In this document: in pieces, positions 60,299 to 64,000 of the stretch
How the letters are laid out: each line of letters starts with the position of its first letter
Numbering within the stretch: position 1 is the stretch's first letter
From: Saccopteryx bilineata
Taxonomy: Eukaryota > Chordata > Mammalia > Chiroptera > Emballonuridae
DNA: 64,000 bases
Reading direction: 5' to 3'
NCBI RefSeq assembly: GCF_036850765.1
Contig: NC_089492.1
Span: forward strand, 203,018,276-203,082,275
Program-made: the position numbers and the translations under genes
The notes under the pieces: generated by a model
What the model was told of the DNA's origin: nothing
The model's input: the letters and a program-made list of their open reading frames with translations, nothing else
Database searches by the model: none

Positions 60299-60430
60299 CC
60301 AGTATATTCTTTATATCAGACATTGCATTTTTAATTTCCGACTATTCCTTTGTTATGGTTTTTAGATCTTTTTCATCTTGCTGTAATTCTCACTTAGTTT
60401 TTTGTAATTTTTACTGAGATTTTTGAGCAT
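60299..60430 (-). mobile_element. Ancient L1 fragment (ORF1-like)
   Basis: TGTTATGGTTTTTAGATC and CATCTTGCTGTAATTCTCAC resemble the complement of an old L1 ORF1. It may continue as the 5' UTR at 61244-62720. Confidence 0.4.
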
Positions 60431-61243
60431 TTTAAATCCTATAAATAATTGTAGGTACACTATATATAAATTTCTGAGAAATATGTTATAATAATTAAGT
60501 CAAATATTAAAGAAATATATAAAGTCCAATGTGCTTTTATGGTAATTAAATGAAATAAATGTGACAAAATTAAATTTATTCTGACATTAAAAAACATTTT
60601 TATGTTACATTTTTTGTTATGCTTTTTAGAATTCGTAATAAAGAAGGGTTAAAAAATTTTAAAAATGACATAAAAGTTATCTTTTTATATATAGATACAT
60701 TCTTAATAAAACTTAGTAAATTTGGTAGGTCCTGACGTGAATGTGTTAAGTTTTTTTCATTTTTATGTTTATCAGAAACATGATCCTGATGTGTCCTAGT
60801 GATTTCTTCAAAGCTTAGGCATATATTTGAAAGGCATACTCTCATTTCCTCATCAATACATTGAAGAATTCCTCTCTTTTTAATCTTAATTGTGTTGAGT
60901 GCAGAAACCCCCACACTACATATCAACTTAACTTTTCACCAAACAAAGGATAAAGAAACTTGCCTCCAGTCTTTCCAGGGAACCTTGGGGGGTAGTTTAA
61001 ACAATTCAGCACCACAACTTAACAGCCTTTTGCAACCTAATAGGGCAAGTGATTTGGGGGTTGGGCAAACTGATAGCTTACAGCCAATTTCCCACACCTC
61101 TTTCCCCAAAAAATCTAAACTCCAAAAACCCTGTTGGTTTCTTGGTCCCCAACAGGCACATATTTTTCTGGAATACCATAGGGCGCACCCAGAAATTTTC
61201 TAGGGCACACCAGTATGCCCTGGCGCACACTTTGAAAACCACT
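60431..61243 (-). mobile_element. Decayed hAT transposon with transposase C-terminus
   Basis: The right end (minus-strand start) CAGTGGTTTTCAAAGTGTG is a typical hAT terminal repeat. A minus-strand frame at 60600-60926 contains IDEEMRVCLSNICLSFEEIT, like the conserved C-terminus of hAT transposases. Most of the transposase and the left terminal repeat are missing, so it is an internally deleted remnant. Confidence 0.6.
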
Positions 61244-62720
61244 GTATTTGATAGTTCTGTCATAACTCTCAGTCTTCATAGGGTGGCCTTATGTAATAGG
61301 TATCCTATGGTACCCAGTGGCACTGTCTCTTTGATCACCTGAACAGGGTCTTCCAAGAATGTCCTCTGGGTGAGTTATATGAACCCTCCAGATGTAACAG
61401 AGTTTTTTTTTTTTTTTTGTATTTTTCTGAAGCTGGAAACGGGGAGAGACAGTCAGACAGACTCCCGCATGCGCCCGACCGGGATCCACCCGGCACGCCC
61501 ATCAGGGGCGACGCTCTGCCCACCAGGAGGCGATGCTCTGCCCCTCTGTGGTGTCGCTCTGCCGCAACCAGAGCCACTCGAGCGCCTGGGGCAGAGGCCA
61601 AGGAGCCATCCCCAGCGCCCGGGCCATCTTTGCTCCAATGGAGCCTTGGCTGCGGGAGGGGAAGAGAGAGACAGAGAGGAAGGAGGGGGGGGTGGAGAAG
61701 CAAATGGGCGCCTCTCCTATGTGCCCTGGCCAAGAATCGAACCTGGGTCCCCCGCACGCCAGGCCGACGCTCTACTGCTGAGCCAACCGGCCAGGGCCTG
61801 TAACAGAGTTTTGATTGCTATTGGCCCATTTGTACATGGAATTGATCCTCAGGCAGGCAGACTGTGAAGCTCAACCCCCACTATGGTGTGCAAGCTGCTG
61901 GGCAAGTGCTGACTTCACAATACAGAATGTATCTCAGCAGGGATTGGTGCTTGCTGATATCACCCTTTGTACGTGCTGCTTGTGAAACTTATTATATCTT
62001 GTTCTGATATTTTCTAAATCTGGTCACTGGTTGTGTTGGCTCTGGGCCTCTTAGGAGGGACTCTGGTTCAATCCAGTGTCAGACATTGTCTGTGCCTGGC
62101 CCTTGACAAACTGTTTTGAGGCGTAAGAGATCTACAGATTGTGGCTGCCTCTGATGGGGTAGGGTGCATGTGGGAAAGACTAAGGTATATACCAGGTCTG
62201 GCTTTTACCAACAACTGGCCCAAGGGTGGGTCAGTAAAAGTCACAAGGGATGTCTGCAGCTACCTCCATCTGACAGCTGCCTTTTAGCTTCAGTCATTAA
62301 AAGAGCATGTGCCAGAGTTTGGAGCATGGTGTTAGTGGATCTCTCATGAGAAGGTGGTACTGGTCAGGCTTCAGGGAAGGTGGTGAGTGTGGTCTTTGAT
62401 CTAAAGCCAAACAACTCAGTCTGATCCAAATTTTGCCCAGTTCTCAGCAGGGCATATCCACTAGGAGTTAGGCAGGTGGGGCCTCCAGAGCCAGGTGGGT
62501 GGGAGTGCCAGAAGCTGGAAGAGTGGTTCTATCAACTATCTTATGAAAGGAAAGTGTCAGTTAGGCTTACAGGAGAGTGGGAGTAATGGCCTCTGTACTG
62601 AGGACAGACAACTGAGTCCCTGAAATGCCCTGAGTATGCACACACCTCAAAACCCTAGCCAAAGCAGCAACTCCTCAGCTTGGAATGTGCTTGAATTTGC
62701 CCAAGGACCCAGAGTTGAGA
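61244..62720 (-). mobile_element. Probable ancient L1 5' UTR
   Basis: GC-richer than its surroundings and without frames. By eye it is similar in order to 27160-28540 (for example TAGGTATCCTATGGTACCC against CAGATGTCCTATAGGGTCC). Interrupted by a SINE at 61407-61798. Confidence 0.45.
61407..61798 (-). mobile_element. VES-like SINE, young
   Basis: Minus-strand copy, T-run tail at left, well-kept head at right (complement GAGCCAACCGGCCAGGGCC). The 14-base perfect duplication TGTAACAGAGTTTT is at 61393-61406 and 61799-61812. Confidence 0.93.
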
Positions 62721-62726
62721 ATATAA

Positions 62727-63117
62727 TGTGGTAAGGAGCTGTTCTAGTGTGGGTGTGTGACTGAACCCAGTTCAGGCCTCTTGTGTACATGACTGAATCC
62801 AGTTAAAACCTCTATATAAACTTTTATACTTTGGTGGGTGGCAGCAGAAATATACTTGCATTGAAGCTGCGAAGGCAAACCTCTTAAATTGCTTCCCTTG
62901 TTTGTTAAACCCGGTCTGTTTTTCTTTTTGACTTTCCTTGTCCTTCCTGAGTATGGGGGCCTCTTTCAGATTATATTTGGGAAGCTCTCACTGGCTGCTC
63001 TACTGCTCTTGTTTGAAGAAATGTTCATAACACATTGTGGCAAAGAAGTAAAACAAATGACTATTTTAGAGGGCTGTCCTGTCCCTGGGTACTTCTGCTG
63101 GGCTCTGATACCCAACT
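62727..63117 (+). mobile_element. Probable ERV LTR (ERVL/MaLR-like)
   Basis: Starts TGTGGTAAGGAGCTG. TATA-like CTATATAAAC near 62812 is followed by TTGCTTCCCTTGTTTGTTAA. Looks like a class III LTR; no duplication found and the right end is approximate. Confidence 0.4.
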
Positions 63118-63194
63118 AGAGGCTGAAATGCAAGGTAGAAATTTGGAAAAGGACCTAAGCTTAAATACAGACATGTTGTTTACTTTGTGGCAAC

Positions 63195-63375
63195 TTACTA
63201 TGAACCTACTCTGTTCTAAGCACTATATTACATTAAGTATCTTTCACTTTTATTTTTCTAAAATGTTTTATACCCATCCCTCTAAATCCCTCTCCCTTGG
63301 CAACCATCCGCTTGTTCTCAGTTATCTGTGAAATTGTTTCTGTTTTGCTTTGTTTATTTATTTGTTTGGTTTTTA
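63195..63375. repeat. MIR remnant followed by an old L1 3'-UTR fragment
   Basis: 63195-63250 (CCTACTCTGTTCTAAGCACT) is MIR-like on the plus strand. 63255-63375 (GGCAACCATCCGCTTGTTCT) matches the complement of an old L1 3' UTR. Confidence 0.45.
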
Positions 63376-64000
63376 AGGTTAGTAGACACAGTTACAGAAC
63401 AGGATAATAAGTTGGAGACCTGAGTGAACAATTTGCAAAGCTAGGAGAGTGTAAACTGACTCAGGTAAATGTCTCAGGGTCTGAGACAAAGCCTTATTAG
63501 GACACCACGAGGTAGAATCCCTGGGAACTTGAGGAAAGAAAAGAGAAGGACATTGTGGTAATCCATATTAAAATCAGTTCAGGGCCTCATGCCCTCTGAC
63601 CTAACATAATTGGAACATTTTATATATCAATAAATCAAAAAGTCCCAGGAGAAAGTTGACATTTATTCTGTCTCTTGTAAATCTTGTTATGTCTTTTAAA
63701 TGTAAACAGCCTGGGAGCTAACCAAAACAGTTCCTACAAACACTGAAGAAACAACAAAAAGTCTTCAAAATAAACGCTGCTATAGAAGTTCCCTTGCTCA
63801 AATTGGTATACAAAGAATTAAGGTTTTTAGTCTTTAATGGTTCTTTTTGTTTGTTGGTTGGTTGGTTTGTTTTATACTACTAACAAACAACAATTAGACC
63901 ATTACTGCATATAAAAAGTAGAATGTATATTTTCCATTAAAGAAGAAATGAAAAAGGAGATGAATTTTTTTTAGGAAAGGAAAATAGAATGTGTTTTCTT
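63376..64000. other. Anonymous sequence, no gene
   Basis: Nothing recognised up to the end of the window. Confidence 0.5.

Noticed and set aside
60630..60660. AAGGGTTAA as the possible right end of a piggyBac element begun at 48888
   Set aside because: The surrounding sequence is the 3' part of a hAT remnant, with a transposase C-terminal frame and a hAT end at 61243; the TTAA match is too short.
61370..61867. A 165-codon frame and others over the SINE at 61407-61798
   Set aside because: GC-rich SINE bodies give such frames on both strands at every copy (3032, 11054, 49607, 61407); none has a domain or is kept free of stops between copies.
1..64000. A host protein-coding gene or exon
   Set aside because: No frame outside the repeats exceeds about 100 codons, and none shows a recognisable domain with plausible splice sites. 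Small exons cannot be excluded without transcript data.

Overview
This is vertebrate nuclear DNA, and by its repeats it is bat DNA. It is AT-rich and holds no intact gene. Two tRNA-derived SINE types recur. One is a VES-like SINE whose head reads CCTGGCCGGTTGGCTCAGTG. The other carries a GGTGGCGCAGTGGAT-type head and a long polypurine/polypyrimidine tail. Together with young L1s and decayed hAT, Tc1/mariner and Tigger elements, this points to Chiroptera. The family (perhaps Emballonuridae) is a weak guess from recalled SINE sequences. No host protein gene, functional RNA gene, CRISPR array or prokaryotic operon was found. Every longer open reading frame is an L1 ORF remnant, a decayed retroviral remnant, or a chance frame through a SINE or an L1 5' UTR.

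Layout. 397-12266 is one minus-strand L1 (A), bounded by a 12-base target-site duplication (TSD) and split by six later insertions, each with its own TSD: three SINEs, a truncated L1 (B), an ORF1-only L1 (C) with a tandem-monomer 5' UTR, and a small L1 with a 5' inversion (F). 12421-12655 is a U6 snRNA pseudogene back to back with an L1 tail. 12784-19008 is a nearly complete plus-strand L1 (E). 19008-20560 holds two unlike endogenous retrovirus (ERV) remnants. 23470-28540 is an ancient L1 carrying a mariner-like element and two inverted solo LTRs of one family, each with a 5-base TSD. 28541-43000 is mostly anonymous sequence with scattered SINEs, old L1, Tigger, hAT, MIR and L2 pieces. 43189-43938 is a SINE split by a solo LTR with a 4-base TSD. 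45090-46775 is a gammaretrovirus-like integrase remnant followed by an LTR; part of that integrase recurs at 47873-48154 inside an old L1. 49036-60298 holds two long minus-strand L1s head to tail (G and D). 60305-64000 holds old L1, a decayed hAT element, a SINE and an LTR.

The young L1s form two coding lineages. Type 1 (A, E, G) and type 2 (B, C, D and several 3' ends) differ in ORF1, ORF2 and 3' UTR. The three type 1 copies carry unlike 5' UTRs, whereas both type 2 copies that keep a 5' UTR share a long one made of roughly 242-bp monomers and a polypurine/polypyrimidine tract. Nothing suggests a new multi-gene system. The interest lies in the readable insertion chronology, the L1 promoter structures and several chimeric retrotransposition products.
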